A stretch of 33,478 nt of DNA from an uncultured Cellvibrionales bacterium (lineage in GTDB: Bacteria; Pseudomonadota; Gammaproteobacteria; Pseudomonadales; Dasaniaceae), in NCBI GenBank assembly GCA_913019905.1, contig CAJVZD010000054.1, forward strand, positions 1-33,478, in the 5' to 3' direction. The notes under the pieces were generated by a model that saw only the letters and a program-made list of their open reading frames with translations, made no database searches and was not told the origin of the DNA. Made by a program: the position numbers and the translations under genes. Each line of letters opens with the position of its first letter. Position 1 is the stretch's first letter. This document shows positions 33,421-33,478 of the stretch, piece after piece.

Positions 33421-33478
33421 ATGGCAGAAATAGGTCTTATTGACCAATTGTTCAATATAAAGTATGGTACTTGCTTTC
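33421..33478 (+). CDS. Start of a possible ORF, cut by the window end
   Basis: ATG 33421 opens a frame that runs to the window edge (MAEIGLIDQLFNIKYGTCF). A TAA is in frame just upstream at 33412. No ribosome binding site is visible. Too short to identify. Confidence 0.2.
   Translation, partial: MAEIGLIDQLFNIKYGTCF

Overview
The window looks like chromosome from a marine-type gammaproteobacterium. This is inferred from gene content (tandem universal stress protein, SURF1, DUF2721, MltF-like transglycosylase, a sulfated-exopolysaccharide locus), moderate GC and gammaproteobacterial-style ribosome binding sites. No rRNA or tRNA was seen to fix the taxonomy.

Region 1 (about 1-15.8 kb) is an exopolysaccharide (EPS) locus. 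It holds a nucleotide-sugar pyrophosphorylase (+), a leftward alg14/alg13/flippase set, and a leftward operon running orf159, vWA/TSP3 lipoprotein, seven-SLBB export protein, Wzz-like protein, four-TM protein and Nudix hydrolase. A rightward set of sulfotransferase, Wzy/ligase-like polymerase and GT4 glycosyltransferase completes it. Together these could activate a sugar, extend a lipid-linked repeat, sulfate it, flip it, polymerise it with length control and export it. The initiating phosphoglycosyl transferase and a tyrosine kinase are not in the window. The most interesting signal is regulatory. Each of the four transcription units is preceded by a sigma-54-type -24/-12 element with exact GG-N10-GC spacing. 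Upstream of each lies a palindromic motif, TTGCAWWWTGC(AA), which I found by eye nowhere else in the window. This suggests one unknown enhancer-binding protein controls the whole locus.

Region 2 (15.8-25.7 kb) is ordinary metabolism and cell-envelope genes: an MltF-like lytic transglycosylase with two substrate-binding domains, a DUF2721 protein, an aldehyde dehydrogenase with a catabolic-type acetolactate synthase, a disulfide oxidoreductase lacking the usual His-Glu pair, and a tandem universal stress protein. A 1.2 kb stretch with no recognisable gene and a roughly 106 bp inverted-repeat element lie between them.

Region 3 (25.7-29.4 kb) looks accessory. It has a complete roughly 145 bp MITE-like palindrome (a second copy is cut by the left window edge), a frameshifted hypothetical gene, a tyrosine recombinase missing its C-terminal catalytic half, and a divergent endonuclease/exonuclease/phosphatase-fold protein.

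Region 4 (29.4-33.5 kb) has a membrane diguanylate cyclase, an orphan SURF1 gene whose best-placed start codon is GTA, a GC-rich SRPBCC gene, and an array of the octamer TGATTTAC just before a short ORF cut by the window end.
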